This document shows positions 27,276 to 37,269 of a stretch of 64,000 nt of DNA, in pieces. The notes beneath the pieces were generated by a model, which saw nothing but the letters and a program-made list of their open reading frames with translations, did no database searches and was not told the DNA's origin. The DNA is taken from NCBI RefSeq assembly GCF_003253485.1, contig NZ_QKTX01000013.1:73142-137141 (forward strand), written 5' to 3'. Origin of the DNA: Algoriphagus aquaeductus. GTDB lineage: Bacteria > Bacteroidota > Bacteroidia > Cytophagales > Cyclobacteriaceae. How positions within the stretch are numbered: the stretch's first letter is position 1; each line of letters begins with the position of its first letter. The position numbers and the translations under genes were made by a program.

Positions 27276-29201
27276 TTACATAAACTCCCATACACTCCGA
27301 TAAGCTTCTTTTTCCTCGAAATAGCGAAGCAATTCATCGAAAAAGGGATGTTGGGCTAAGGTGCTGCTGTCACCTATCAGAATAAGTTTTCGCTTGGCTC
27401 TCGTGATCGCTACGTTCATTCTTCGCTCATCGGCAAGAAACCCTATTTCTCCGCTTTCATTCGATCTCGTCAAAGAAATCAGCATCAGATCTCGCTCCTG
27501 CCCCTGAAATCCGTCCACCGTATCAATAGTGATGAGATCTGCAAAGGCTTTCAGATTTGGAAACTCGTAGGTCTCAAAGATTAGGTACCTTAAGTATCGC
27601 ACCTGCGCAGAATACGGCGCAATCAGACCAATTGTCCATCCCTTTTCCTTAAACTGGCCAAAGCCAATCCGCTTGATGGTATCGTTCAGATAGCGGCATG
27701 CAAAGCGGGCTTCTTCTGGGTTAAAAGTACTCAGACTTTCCTCCTCAGTCTGATCCGTATAGCCCGAACCGGCAGTATCGATCCACTCCAGAACAGGTTC
27801 ATCTGTAGAAAAAGCATGGCTTTTCGTATTTTCGGCAGCCTCTAGTTTTCCTTCGTAAAAATGCAGATTGGAAAATCCCATGATCGCCTCAGGCATTCGG
27901 TATTGCACTTGAAGCATCTGAGCCGTATTGGGTTGACGATGGATGATTTTTTCAAAAAGAGTGGTCGATAGGCCTTGCTTGGCTGCCTCGTATGACTTGA
28001 TCGTGGGAGGAAGTTGACAATGATCCCCGGCAAAAACCACCTTTTTGGCTTTCAAAATGGGAATCCAAGTCGCCGCTTCCAATCCTTGCGCCGCTTCATC
28101 GATAAACACGAGGTCAAAAATCATCCCTCTCAAATGGTGAGAGGACGCCCCCACCAAGGTACTCGCAAAAACCTGCGTTCGCTGGTAAATATCCGTTCGG
28201 ATGTAATCTTCCAAATGCTCGGCAGCTTCCCGAATTCGGGACACCTCCTGATACATCAACTTGCGCTGCGCACGTTCTTCTGGGCCAAAGTTCCGTTTGT
28301 ATTGCTTTGCCAAGCGAAGGTAAGATTCGGTTTCTTTTCGGAGCTTTTTCAGATCCCGGTAGCTGTCGTGAAAGGCGATTTTGGCATCAAGGGTCTGATT
28401 GAGAATCTTCTCCTCCACTCGGGCCGGATGTCCAAGTCGAAGGGTAGAAATACCCCGATCGACCAATTTTTCCACCAACAGATCGACTGCAGCATTGCTG
28501 GGTGCAGTGACCAAAATCCGCTGATTTTGCTCCACGGCACGCTGAATCGCCGCGATTAAAGTCGTGGTCTTACCCGTACCCGGAGGGCCGTGCACGATGG
28601 CAAAGTCTTGGGCTGATTCAATTTTTTGGCAAGCGAGATTTTGAGAGAAGTTCAGACCTTCCAGCTCGAGTGTGGGTATTTCCTTGAATTTTGGATTTTT
28701 CTCTCCATAAGCGATATCCCGGAGTTCGGTGAGTCGGGAGTTATCCGGAGAAATGACTTTTTTCAAAGCCGATTCCATCTCCCGATAGCTTGCCTCATCA
28801 AAGAGCAAATCCACTCCCAATCGCCCCGAATCCATCCAATCAGGAACTTCATCGGCTTGCAAGGTGACGATCAATGTATCCTTTTTAGCCTGATTGACAA
28901 CCCCGTTTACCCGAAACTCTGAGCCATGGTGTCCTTCCTGAGTCGAATAAAAAGTGACAGATTTCCCAGACCCAAATGCAGATGGATAGCTGCTATCGGT
29001 TCGTTCTACCTCGATGATTAGCCGCTCTCCCATGCCGATTTTTGTCTTTTTAAGAAGGATCGGATGCCAGGTAATTCCTTCTTTCTTTTTGTCTGCTACA
29101 GAGGTATTGAGAAACTTTTTCTTGTATTGAGCGAGATCTTCCTGCCACTCCAGTTTGAGAAGTTTCAGACCTTGCTTCAATTCTTCGAGGTAATTCGACA
29201 T
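27276..29201 (-). CDS. Upf1/IGHMBP2-like superfamily 1 DNA/RNA helicase
   Basis: 641 residues from ATG 29201. The N-terminal beta-barrel region (1 to about 150) precedes an SF1B helicase core: Walker A GPPGTGKTTT (205-214), TAPSNAAVDLLVEKL, Walker B FIDEAAQGLEAATW, GDHCQLPPTI, QYRMPEAIM, TIDTVDGFQGQERD and NVAITRAKRKL. This order matches eukaryotic SMUBP2/Upf1 relatives found widely in bacteria. It probably unwinds DNA or RNA; its cellular role is not established. Confidence 0.9.
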   Translation of the reverse strand: MSNYLEELKQGLKLLKLEWQEDLAQYKKKFLNTSVADKKKEGITWHPILLKKTKIGMGERLIIEVERTDSSYPSAFGSGKSVTFYSTQEGHHGSEFRVNGVVNQAKKDTLIVTLQADEVPDWMDSGRLGVDLLFDEASYREMESALKKVISPDNSRLTELRDIAYGEKNPKFKEIPTLELEGLNFSQNLACQKIESAQDFAIVHGPPGTGKTTTLIAAIQRAVEQNQRILVTAPSNAAVDLLVEKLVDRGISTLRLGHPARVEEKILNQTLDAKIAFHDSYRDLKKLRKETESYLRLAKQYKRNFGPEERAQRKLMYQEVSRIREAAEHLEDYIRTDIYQRTQVFASTLVGASSHHLRGMIFDLVFIDEAAQGLEAATWIPILKAKKVVFAGDHCQLPPTIKSYEAAKQGLSTTLFEKIIHRQPNTAQMLQVQYRMPEAIMGFSNLHFYEGKLEAAENTKSHAFSTDEPVLEWIDTAGSGYTDQTEEESLSTFNPEEARFACRYLNDTIKRIGFGQFKEKGWTIGLIAPYSAQVRYLRYLIFETYEFPNLKAFADLITIDTVDGFQGQERDLMLISLTRSNESGEIGFLADERRMNVAITRAKRKLILIGDSSTLAQHPFFDELLRYFEEKEAYRSVWEFM

Positions 29202-29263
29202 CAATCGGTATTTTAGGGTGCAAACTAAACAAAAGAAGAAGGGTTTTCCTTTTTTACATTCCT

Positions 29264-29875
29264 ATGAATTTTCTCGCCCACGCTTATTTGTCTTTTGATC
29301 AGGAGGAGGTCCTAGTGGGAAACTTTGTAGCGGATTTTATCAAGGGAAAAGAACTTCAGCGATTTTCAACAGGAGTCCAAATCGGGATTTTGCTTCACCG
29401 GGAAATCGATACGTTTACCGACACCCATCCACTGGTGAAAGCCGCGCAAAGCTATTTTCGACCTAGATTTAGGCATTATTCCAGTGTGATTACAGACATT
29501 GTGTTTGATTATTTTTTGGCAAAAAACTGGACTACCTATTCCAAGCAAGATTTGGAGGTATTTGCACAGGAAACTTATGCGGTATTGAAAAAGGATGAAG
29601 GCAATCTTCCCGAATCTTTTCAGCACATGCTGCATTGGATGCAAAAGCAAAATTGGTTGTTTCACTACCGGGAGATTCCTGGAATCCAGCAAGCACTGAA
29701 CGGACTGACGCGAAGAGCTACCTTTGATTCCAAAATGAATGAGGCAACGGAGATTTTACTGGAAAAAGAACAGGAATTAGAACTGATTTTTTTCGCTTTC
29801 TTCCAAGATTTGGAGACTTTTGCACGACAAAAACTCACCGAACTTACCCAAAACCATGGTCGTCATAAAACCTAA
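29264..29875 (+). CDS. ACP phosphodiesterase (AcpH/DUF479 family)
   Basis: 203 residues with the family N-terminus MNFLAHAYLS, NFVADFIKG and the metal-type motif GILLHREIDTFTDTHP, followed by FDYFLAKNW. The HD-like fold removes the 4'-phosphopantetheine arm from acyl carrier protein. The ATG at 29264 lies 62 bp from the divergent helicase start. The last 20 bp overlap the next gene, suggesting translational coupling. Confidence 0.87.
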   Translation: MNFLAHAYLSFDQEEVLVGNFVADFIKGKELQRFSTGVQIGILLHREIDTFTDTHPLVKAAQSYFRPRFRHYSSVITDIVFDYFLAKNWTTYSKQDLEVFAQETYAVLKKDEGNLPESFQHMLHWMQKQNWLFHYREIPGIQQALNGLTRRATFDSKMNEATEILLEKEQELELIFFAFFQDLETFARQKLTELTQNHGRHKT

Positions 29876-30314
29876 AATTTCCACTTACATTTCTCTCAGC
29901 TTCGTCCTGCTTATCCTTGTGACGGGTCTGGTGTTGATCTTAAGGGATTTTGCTTACAAAGGAAGTTTTGGACTTTGGTTTTATTTGATTGCATCTACAC
30001 TGATTACTTTAGTTTTGCTAATGCTGTTGGTGAAAATGATGGCTGGCTGGCGATTTATTTCTGCAGGAAAAGAACACATTGTAATCAAACTCCCACTTCG
30101 GGGAAGTACAAAAGCTTACCCGGTTTCAGAAATTTTGGCTTGGGAGGAAGAAGTGGTGACTGCAAACAAGCGGGAGTTTCGGCAGGTGACCATTGCTTTT
30201 CAGGACAAGCAGTCCATTTCGATCTCCAATCACGAGCATGAGGCCTATACCGAGTTTGTCAACTACCTAAAAAAGAAAGCTCAAAAACAACAGATCAAAA
30301 CGAAAAAAGCCTGA
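29856..30314 (+). CDS. Small two-helix membrane protein with PH-like domain
   Basis: 152 residues from ATG 29856 (MVVIKPKISTY); an upstream frame start at 29820 lies deeper inside the previous gene. Two membrane helices (about 10-30 and 40-60) are followed by a beta-rich domain (about 62-140) whose WRFISAGKEHIVIKLPLRG pattern resembles bacterial PH-like domains. A poly-Lys/Gln tail ends the protein. Function is unknown. Its stop codon lies inside the terminator stem. Confidence 0.75.
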   Translation: MVVIKPKISTYISLSFVLLILVTGLVLILRDFAYKGSFGLWFYLIASTLITLVLLMLLVKMMAGWRFISAGKEHIVIKLPLRGSTKAYPVSEILAWEEEVVTANKREFRQVTIAFQDKQSISISNHEHEAYTEFVNYLKKKAQKQQIKTKKA

Positions 30315-30329
30315 TTGCTCAGGCTTTTT
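30304..30329. terminator. Bidirectional terminator, overlaps a stop codon
   Basis: Perfect 11-bp arms AAAAAGCCTGA / TCAGGCTTTTT with a 4-nt loop. The left arm contains the stop codon of the membrane-protein gene, and the right arm ends 3 bp before the pyrophosphatase stop. Confidence 0.88.
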
Positions 30330-30332
30330 GTT

Positions 30333-30872
30333 TTATCGGGCAGTTCGGAAATTCTTATCATACATCTCCACACTTTCATTGATGATCCGCATGGCTTCTT
30401 CTTTTCCGAGGAAGTCTTCCACGATTACCTCCTTGTTTTCGAGCTTTTTGTAGTCTTCGAAGAATCGATGCACTTCTTTCATCAGGTGAGGAGGAAGTTC
30501 GTCGATATCGTTGATGTAGTTGACCGATTGGTCACCTGCAGCTACAGCGATAATTTTATCATCTGCCTCCCCACCATCAATCATCCGCATCACACCGATC
30601 ACTTTGGCCTTTACCAAAGTCATGGATGGAATATCGATTTGGGAAATGATCAGAATATCCAGCGGGTCATGGTCCTCGCAGAAGGTCTGAGGGATAAATC
30701 CATAATTTGCAGGATAATGTACCGCTGAAAAGAGAACCCTGTCTAGCAGCAGCATTCCCGTTTTCTTATCCAATTCGTACTTTCCCTTACTTCCTTTTGG
30801 GATTTCGATTACGCCCATTACATACTCGGGAGCTTCCTTCCCGATATTGACGTCATGCCAAGGATTGATCAT
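30333..30872 (-). CDS. ppa: Inorganic pyrophosphatase (family I)
   Basis: 179 residues from ATG 30872 ([11 protein letters not shown]); upstream in-frame codons lie in the leader. The family I signature is DHDPLDIL with the Asp metal ligands; [22 protein letters not shown] and the C-terminal Lys/Tyr-containing [13 protein letters not shown] agree. It hydrolyses pyrophosphate to two phosphates and so drives biosynthetic reactions. A minus-strand box TATCTTTG lies 42 bp upstream. Confidence 0.93.
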   Translation of the reverse strand: MINPWHDVNIGKEAPEYVMGVIEIPKGSKGKYELDKKTGMLLLDRVLFSAVHYPANYGFIPQTFCEDHDPLDILIISQIDIPSMTLVKAKVIGVMRMIDGGEADDKIIAVAAGDQSVNYINDIDELPPHLMKEVHRFFEDYKKLENKEVIVEDFLGKEEAMRIINESVEMYDKNFRTAR

Positions 30873-30913
30873 ATTTTTTTGTCTTTGTGTTAAAAAATGG
30901 CTCAAAGCCGTCG

Positions 30914-30921
30914 CAAAGATA
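30914..30921 (-). promoter_or_regulatory. Candidate -7 box (TATCTTTG) of the pyrophosphatase gene
   Basis: It matches TAnnTTTG on the minus strand, about 42 nt before the ATG, implying a leader of about 35 nt. Confidence 0.45.
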
Positions 30922-30956
30922 CGAGGTAGGGCGAACTTGTCTCTTGAAAATTTATC

Positions 30957-32045
30957 TTAATTCATGCTTGGTAAGACAACCGTCACCGTCGTGCCCTCAT
31001 GTATCTGAGACTCAAGGTGAATTTTTCCGCCCATTTGCTCCACTGCTTCCTTGACCATGTAAAGCCCCAATCCAGTCCCCACATTTCGCTGAGTAGCGCG
31101 GGAAAAAAGGTTAAAAACCTCTTCCCGGTGACGTTCTTCAATACCAATCCCATTGTCTTCCAAGACTAGGACTGCCTGATTATCATACACCTCGACGGTC
31201 AGACTGATTCTTTTTTGACCCGAAGTGTTTTTTTGAAACTGTACCGCATTGCTGAATAGATTATTGAGAATAACTCTCAATTTGGCCTCGTCCGAGAAAA
31301 ATGAATCTCTTTGGTTGACCTGTACTTCCACATGGAAACTTGTCAGGTCAAATTTTTCCCTGTACGCAATCATTTGCTGATTAACTACATCATTGAAATG
31401 GATTTCTGTCACTTTGTGGTCGATTTTGGTCGAGCGATAGAAATCCAGCATTTTGTAGATGAAGTCATCGAGTTTTCCGGTCGCAGAATCGATCATATCA
31501 AAATACTCCAAAACATTGGGGTCAGAAACCTCCATTTTGGCGAGTTTGGATACGCCGGAGATACTCATCAAAGGCCCCCTCAATTCATGAGATAAGCTGT
31601 AGACAAACTGGTTCATCTCCGAGTGAAGTTTTTTGAGTTTAAGATTCTTCTCTTTAAGCTCTCTCCTCATAAAAAAAATGTCCGCAGCATTTTTGATGGA
31701 ATTTTTGATCTGCTCAATATTCCAAGGCTTGTCAATAAAGCGATAGACCTCACCTTTATTGATCGCATCGATTACACTTGCAATATCTGAATAACCGGTC
31801 AACAAAATCCTGATAGGGTCGGGGTTAAATTTGACCAACTGTTCAAAGAACTCCGTTCCAGTCATTCCTGGCATTCGCTGATCCGCAATGACCACGTGGA
31901 CCTCTTCTTCCTGTGCAATTTTGAGACCCTCTTCCCCATCGATTGCGGTAAAAATCTTAAAATCTTTTCTCAAAGAAGCCCTGAAGGACTTCAGGTTGTT
32001 GTCCTCATCATCAATGTAGAGTACATGAATTTTATTTTCAATCAT
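30957..32045 (-). CDS. Receiver-histidine kinase hybrid protein
   Basis: 362 residues. An N-terminal receiver domain (1-120) has Asp12-Asp13, phospho-acceptor Asp55 (VIADQRMPG) and Lys in DKPW. A short coiled coil joins it to a HisKA domain with His153 (LSHELRGPLM), then HATPase_c with N-box NNLFSNA, DNGIGIEE and GTGLGLYMVKE. A receiver in front of a kinase usually accepts phosphate from another kinase and relays it. It overlaps the upstream 7TMR kinase gene by 8 bp and ends the four-gene operon. Its receiver closely resembles the stand-alone one at 37270. Confidence 0.9.
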   Translation of the reverse strand: MIENKIHVLYIDDEDNNLKSFRASLRKDFKIFTAIDGEEGLKIAQEEEVHVVIADQRMPGMTGTEFFEQLVKFNPDPIRILLTGYSDIASVIDAINKGEVYRFIDKPWNIEQIKNSIKNAADIFFMRRELKEKNLKLKKLHSEMNQFVYSLSHELRGPLMSISGVSKLAKMEVSDPNVLEYFDMIDSATGKLDDFIYKMLDFYRSTKIDHKVTEIHFNDVVNQQMIAYREKFDLTSFHVEVQVNQRDSFFSDEAKLRVILNNLFSNAVQFQKNTSGQKRISLTVEVYDNQAVLVLEDNGIGIEERHREEVFNLFSRATQRNVGTGLGLYMVKEAVEQMGGKIHLESQIHEGTTVTVVLPSMN

Positions 32046-34140
32046 ACTTTGGGGCGTTTTGATAAACAGGAAGTGAAATTATAAAAGTTGTACCCTGACC
32101 TTCCTCTGTCAAAACCTCCAGAGTACCCTTGTGATTTTCAATAATAGAATAAACTATGGAAAGCCCCAAACCTGTACCTTTCCCTACCGCTTTCGTGGTA
32201 AAGAAAGGTTCGAAAATACGCTGCTTTACATGCTCGGGCATTCCCGGTCCATTGTCCTCAATTTCGATTTTGACATAATCCCCCAAGGATTTGGTTCGGA
32301 TGGTAATGACCGGATCTGGTATTTTCTCCATATGATCCGATAGGGCATGCACTGCGTTGTTGATGATATTCATAAAGACCTGATTGATCTTGCCCGCAAG
32401 GCATTCGACCATTGGAAGTTCTCCAAATTCACGAATAATCCGGATTTTACCGGGAATCGAACTGTTTAGCAAAATGATCGTGCTGTTGATGCCATCATGC
32501 AGATCTACTTTTTTGACGTCCTGTTCATCCACACGGGAAAATAACCTAAGTCCTTTGACGATTTCCACGGTACGCTTGGCTCCGTCTTCCATTCCTTTGA
32601 GTAATTGGTCTACTTCTTCAAGGACATAATCCAATTCGAGATCTTCTTCAAGCCTTTTTGCTTCTTTCTTGGTATCGGGTGTGAATTCCTTTTCACCGGA
32701 CTCACGATAAAAATCTATCACTTCCATGATGTCTTTGATATCCCGCTTCAATGGAGTGATATTGGAACTGACAAAGTTGATCGGGTTATTGATTTCATGG
32801 GCTATACCGGCTGTAAGCTGACCCAAGGAGGCCATTTTTTCCTGATTGACAAGTTGACTTTGCGTATTTTGGAGATTTCTAAGGGCTTGCTCCAACTCAT
32901 CAGTCCTTAGTCTTACTTTCTCCTCCAAAAGGGTGTTCTGCTCACGGATCAGTTCTTCGTTTTGTCTTAAAACCTTTAGTTTCTCTGCTTGCTCGATCTC
33001 CTTTTCCTTCTTAAGAATATTGATCTTATCTGCCAAAGCAAATGAAAGCAAAAGTGCCTCGAAAATAGACCCAATTGTGAAAATGTAATTTGTAAGGAAA
33101 TTATGAGGCAGGATGTTCAAATCGCTCAGCAAAAAAATGACCATGCTGCAGATCAGCAAAAACCAAGAAAATAAAAAGAACTTAGCCGGTCGATATCCTT
33201 TACGTAGACTGTAGATGGAGATAGAAAGCAAGAATACAGGAACAATCCCTAAGAATATCTGCAACAATCTGATTTTCAATTGGCCTATCCCAAAATCAAC
33301 CAAAAAAGCAATAAGTATAAAAATATAAACGCTAATAATCCCCAATCCTATCTTATGTATTTTGGGGTTGAATTTTTTAATATTTAGAAACTTGATTGAA
33401 TAATAAATCCCGACAATATTTACCATCACAGTACTCAGGTAAAAGCTATATTCATTAAGAAATCTATTATTAGGAAACAATAACGCATCAATATACCCCC
33501 CCAAAATCCCTTGAGTCAATCCGACAAAAAAGATATAGGCTATATAAAGTCCATAAAGATTATCCTTAGTAGAAACCCATAGAAATAGATTATAAATAAA
33601 CATTGCGAGGATAATCCCAAAATAAATCCCAAAGAAAAGATTCCGCTCATGAATAGTCCAACTTTCACTTTGGTCATCTATCAGGTAAAAAGGCACATTG
33701 TTGTTACCGTAGCTGTTTACTTTAACATAGTAAGTATCCTCACCATTCTGAGGTAATCTATACCTGTTAAAAAATTTCGCAGGCTCCTCCCAATCAAAAT
33801 TTATCCTTCCCAACTCTTTTAATAAAAGACCTTTTGAGGAATAAATTTGAATTTCATTGAGCATTGGGTTGCTGATTTCTAAAAATAAATTTTGTTTTGA
33901 TTTATACTCCGGATTTACAATCAGCTTAATCCAAAAACTATGATCCGCATATCCTAAGCCCAAAAAACTTGATTCTGACTGAACAAATTGATCATTTTCC
34001 ATCATTAACACCCTCGAAACATCACCATTCAGATCAACATCAGTAGTCCATCCTACAAAGGAAAAACCATCAGCCCCTTTTTCACTACAGGAAGTAGCCA
34101 GAACAATAATGAGGGTTAAAAAAAGATATATTTTTTTCAT
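32038..34140 (-). CDS. 7TMR-DISM sensor histidine kinase
   Basis: 700 residues. A lipoprotein-like signal (LTLIIVLATSC, Cys18) precedes a periplasmic 7TMR-DISMED2 beta domain (about 30-160; YADHSFWIKLIV), seven membrane helices (about 168-375), a coiled coil (375-435) and a kinase core with His448 (GIAHEINNPINF), DNGPGMPE and GKGTGLGLSIVYS. DISM receptors are thought to bind small molecules or carbohydrates. Start ATGA overlaps the stop of the acyltransferase-like gene by 4 bp, and the gene overlaps the receiver-kinase by 8 bp. I infer that it senses a product linked to the two upstream enzymes. Confidence 0.9.
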   Translation of the reverse strand: MKKIYLFLTLIIVLATSCSEKGADGFSFVGWTTDVDLNGDVSRVLMMENDQFVQSESSFLGLGYADHSFWIKLIVNPEYKSKQNLFLEISNPMLNEIQIYSSKGLLLKELGRINFDWEEPAKFFNRYRLPQNGEDTYYVKVNSYGNNNVPFYLIDDQSESWTIHERNLFFGIYFGIILAMFIYNLFLWVSTKDNLYGLYIAYIFFVGLTQGILGGYIDALLFPNNRFLNEYSFYLSTVMVNIVGIYYSIKFLNIKKFNPKIHKIGLGIISVYIFILIAFLVDFGIGQLKIRLLQIFLGIVPVFLLSISIYSLRKGYRPAKFFLFSWFLLICSMVIFLLSDLNILPHNFLTNYIFTIGSIFEALLLSFALADKINILKKEKEIEQAEKLKVLRQNEELIREQNTLLEEKVRLRTDELEQALRNLQNTQSQLVNQEKMASLGQLTAGIAHEINNPINFVSSNITPLKRDIKDIMEVIDFYRESGEKEFTPDTKKEAKRLEEDLELDYVLEEVDQLLKGMEDGAKRTVEIVKGLRLFSRVDEQDVKKVDLHDGINSTIILLNSSIPGKIRIIREFGELPMVECLAGKINQVFMNIINNAVHALSDHMEKIPDPVITIRTKSLGDYVKIEIEDNGPGMPEHVKQRIFEPFFTTKAVGKGTGLGLSIVYSIIENHKGTLEVLTEEGQGTTFIISLPVYQNAPKYD

Positions 34141-34823
34141 TCTATATAGGAAGTATATTCAAGTTTAACTTCTCTACCTCTATAATCTTCATTGATAAGA
34201 AGCCTTTTATTTTCTCTTATTTTAAAAATAGACTCTCTATGTTCTTCAGATGTTAAGGGTAGGTTTACGGCATCATGAAGTTTCATGGCGGTAGCTATCA
34301 AATCCAACTTGGGATAATAAAATGTTCCATTGTTACCTACCTGAGTTAGAATCTCATACCCCATCATCAATCCCAACTTAACCGTTGTCGGGGCAAATAA
34401 CGCATAAAGAGAATTAAGTCCAAGTTTGGGAGTTAACGCCAGACAAGCTTTTGACATGAAAATTGCACCTATTCCCAAACCTGTAATTTGCCTTGAATTC
34501 CATAGACCACAAACCTCTCCAGTGCCTGCATCCAAGTCTTTATTGATTACATCCTTTATACTTTTGTCCAAACCTTCAATCGCCTCAACCATGGGTAAAG
34601 GAAACTCCCTATTTGCTTTATGAATTCTAGCCCCTCCGTACACTTTACCATCTTCATCTGACTCTACTATTACCACTATCACATCGGGATTTTTTACCCA
34701 ATCTTCCTTAGCTGAGGTTACTTTTTTCACTCCTATACTTTCCAGAACCTGTCTATGCCCTTCTATAAACTTAGCGCAGCGCTCCGGATCATTTATTGCC
34801 TTAAAAGCAATCAACTTAAACAT
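34137..34823 (-). CDS. GNAT/LuxI-like putative N-acyltransferase
   Basis: 228 residues from ATG 34823, which shares one base with the previous stop (TGATG). The layout resembles GNAT acyltransferases of the autoinducer-synthase / N-acyl amino acid synthase type: a strand with GKVYGGARIH (GGAR at 63-66), then GEVCGLWNS (Glu103, Trp108), a glycine-rich GLGIGAIFMSKA like the CoA/ACP loop, and LYALFAPTTVKLGLMMGYE. Catalytic detail cannot be proven from sequence. It is linked by overlap to an E1-nitroreductase upstream and a sensor kinase downstream, so synthesis of a signal is a reasonable inference. Confidence 0.65.
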   Translation of the reverse strand: MFKLIAFKAINDPERCAKFIEGHRQVLESIGVKKVTSAKEDWVKNPDVIVVIVESDEDGKVYGGARIHKANREFPLPMVEAIEGLDKSIKDVINKDLDAGTGEVCGLWNSRQITGLGIGAIFMSKACLALTPKLGLNSLYALFAPTTVKLGLMMGYEILTQVGNNGTFYYPKLDLIATAMKLHDAVNLPLTSEEHRESIFKIRENKRLLINEDYRGREVKLEYTSYIE

Positions 34824-37087
34824 CAATCAAGGAATTTAAGGGTATCAGAAACCTCTCTTCGGTATGCACGCATACTCGGACCATCGGCAAAGTTTAATCT
34901 AAACATAAAAATTTCCTGGAATTTCTGCTCTTTGTTGAAAAGAAAATCCAAAGACTCCTTGAGTTGTAGAATGGTTTTTTCTTCCTCTAAAGTAAACCCG
35001 TGATTTTTTTCCCTTAAAACCTGATGAAAAATGAACAGGGAAGCGGTCACAGGCTGAAAACTTAATCCCTGCTGATTTGCCCAAATCCATATTCGCTGAA
35101 GTACCTTGCCCGCCTCTAAAAATGATTGTGGACTATAGGAGGTTGCTCCCAATACAAACATAGCAGATGCAGTGGTGATCGTGTCTTTTGAGATCTTGGT
35201 CAACCCATACCCCATCAAAAATTTCCTAAAAAACTTCACTGTAGCAGGATCCCGCAAAAGCCCCATCGCCGCCCGTTCAGTACCTGACAATTCTAAAGTG
35301 GCAATATCAATACCGTCTCTCGTTTCTTTGGCTTCCCGGTCATTCCAACGGACTTCTTTAATAAAATCCACCAATCCTTGATGGTGAAATAACCGCATCC
35401 GATCCATTCCGCCAACAATAGCCGCCAATTGATCTAGTTTAGCCTGGTCATCGATGTGTTTCAAAATCAAATCTGAGCCCGAAAGCATTTCTTGGATATC
35501 AGAAAAATGTTCAGGGCTAAGCAACCTTCTTTTGGCATTTTTCCTGTTGGTGCATCGCATTCCTATCCCCTCTGTCAATTCTGAAAATGGTACAGGAATC
35601 GAATGTGGGACCTTGGATAAAAAACGGATACTCGCGATCAAATTTTCTCCGAAAGAATTAATTTGAAAAGCTTCTTCAGTTTCAATTCCCAGTGCAGCTG
35701 ATTTTAGTCGAAGATTTTCCAAGGCTGCACCAAACGAAATTAGGGAACCAGTGCCTTTGTAATCCAAAAGAGAATGACTTCTGGCTTGGTCATGAAACAA
35801 ATGGAGAACACCTTTTCTGTCATAAACCCACATCCAGGGTTGCATATTTCCTCCAGAAGGTGCCATGTTTGCTGCCTCTACCATTTCCATAAGCTCGGAC
35901 TTAGAAGGAAAGTAACTCGATGGCATCACTCCATTGGGAATGAGCAATCCATCTTCCAATTGAAAAGCAGGGCTTATATCCAGCCTGAACTCCTCGGATT
36001 CTGCCGGTATCAATTCATCCAGATCTACATAGTATCTGCCTGACTGAATCAATTCTCCCAATAATAATTTTCTTCCCACATGGGCTACTGAAGCACCTCC
36101 CAAAAATACCCCGGAAGCTAATTGGGGCCACGAAGTTATCGATTGACCTACCTCCAGCAAGGAGGCTTTCATTCGTGGAGAAAGTGTGTCTAGTCCGGTA
36201 ATTTTCAAACCGAAGGCAATTCTTTGGGTATTACTGAGGTTTTTGAGGGTTTGGATATCTACCTCTCCAAGGTAACCATGAAAAATCGGTCTATTTTCCT
36301 CCAGATCAAATCGTTCTACATCAAGCATTCCACGGTCTGAGGTATCCATCATTACCGGAACCCTATTTTCACGGGATTTTTCCCTTAGCAGAATCTTGAT
36401 GTCAAAACTATCGCATTCATCAATCAACAAATCTAATTTTCCGCCTTCATGAATAAAGGCATCGACGTTATACTCATTTATTCCCTCTCTGAATAGAGTT
36501 AGTTTTAGGAAAGGATCTATTTCTGAGATTTCCCTTGCTGCTATCACCAACTTCTCCATGCCTAAACTTGTCACTCCGGCTTTGATACGATTGAGATTGC
36601 TCAGCTCAAGTGTATCAAAGTCGGCTAGCCTCATCTCCCCACAACTTCTTTCCAATGCCATGGCCAACGCGACACTTTGTCCTACTGATAGACCTACAAT
36701 CCCTACTATTTTCTTGGACAGTTCTTCCTGTTCCGAAGGAGTGATTTTATAGTTGTTTCGGAGTGTTCGCACCCGGATAAATTCTTTTTCCGGTAATAGG
36801 TGCACTAAGGTGTATTTCCAGGGATAATAGACCCAACATCCGTATTTATCCGAATCCTTATTTTCAAAAAATTTAGCCGTCATCTCCTGCAATTGAGCTT
36901 TGGACAACTGTTCCTCAGGATGATTTCCTTTAATGAGATCTTCCACCTGGGAATGAATCGTATCACTCACTGTGACTTGGGGATTGGACCTGAGATCAAG
37001 GATACGTCCCCAATCATTGGGATGATCAGGATCAAGAATATATGGCAAAATCTGATCTTTGAGATCAAATTTTTCGGAAAGAATCAT
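34823..37087 (-). CDS. ThiF/E1-like - nitroreductase fusion (MoeY/Rv1355c-like)
   Basis: 754 residues. The N-terminal 110 residues are unassigned. Residues about 120-345 form a ThiF/MoeB/E1 domain (KIVGIVGLSVGQSVA; ADFDTLELSNLNRI; LIDECDSFD), able in principle to adenylate a carboxyl group. Residues about 395-745 are a nitroreductase-like flavin domain with AANMAPSGGNMQPWMWV. The fusion matches the Rv1355c (MoeY) type known by sequence but without a defined reaction. E1 plus flavin enzyme is reminiscent of azole-forming peptide modification, but no YcaO or precursor peptide is visible. It is first in the overlapping four-gene operon. Confidence 0.82.
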   Translation of the reverse strand: MILSEKFDLKDQILPYILDPDHPNDWGRILDLRSNPQVTVSDTIHSQVEDLIKGNHPEEQLSKAQLQEMTAKFFENKDSDKYGCWVYYPWKYTLVHLLPEKEFIRVRTLRNNYKITPSEQEELSKKIVGIVGLSVGQSVALAMALERSCGEMRLADFDTLELSNLNRIKAGVTSLGMEKLVIAAREISEIDPFLKLTLFREGINEYNVDAFIHEGGKLDLLIDECDSFDIKILLREKSRENRVPVMMDTSDRGMLDVERFDLEENRPIFHGYLGEVDIQTLKNLSNTQRIAFGLKITGLDTLSPRMKASLLEVGQSITSWPQLASGVFLGGASVAHVGRKLLLGELIQSGRYYVDLDELIPAESEEFRLDISPAFQLEDGLLIPNGVMPSSYFPSKSELMEMVEAANMAPSGGNMQPWMWVYDRKGVLHLFHDQARSHSLLDYKGTGSLISFGAALENLRLKSAALGIETEEAFQINSFGENLIASIRFLSKVPHSIPVPFSELTEGIGMRCTNRKNAKRRLLSPEHFSDIQEMLSGSDLILKHIDDQAKLDQLAAIVGGMDRMRLFHHQGLVDFIKEVRWNDREAKETRDGIDIATLELSGTERAAMGLLRDPATVKFFRKFLMGYGLTKISKDTITTASAMFVLGATSYSPQSFLEAGKVLQRIWIWANQQGLSFQPVTASLFIFHQVLREKNHGFTLEEEKTILQLKESLDFLFNKEQKFQEIFMFRLNFADGPSMRAYRREVSDTLKFLD

Positions 37088-37269
37088 AAGGTTTCGCGGG
37101 GTGAAAAGCCTTGTAAAGATAAATTATTCGGAATTAAGTCAAATTTTTTAGTAATCAAAAAGCATGTTTTAATAAATTAATTGACATGGCCTAAAAAACT
37201 TCGGCTCAAACTTGATATTTGTGAATTCAATCCAAAATAAGTTATTTGTAGGATATTTCGAATTGAAAG

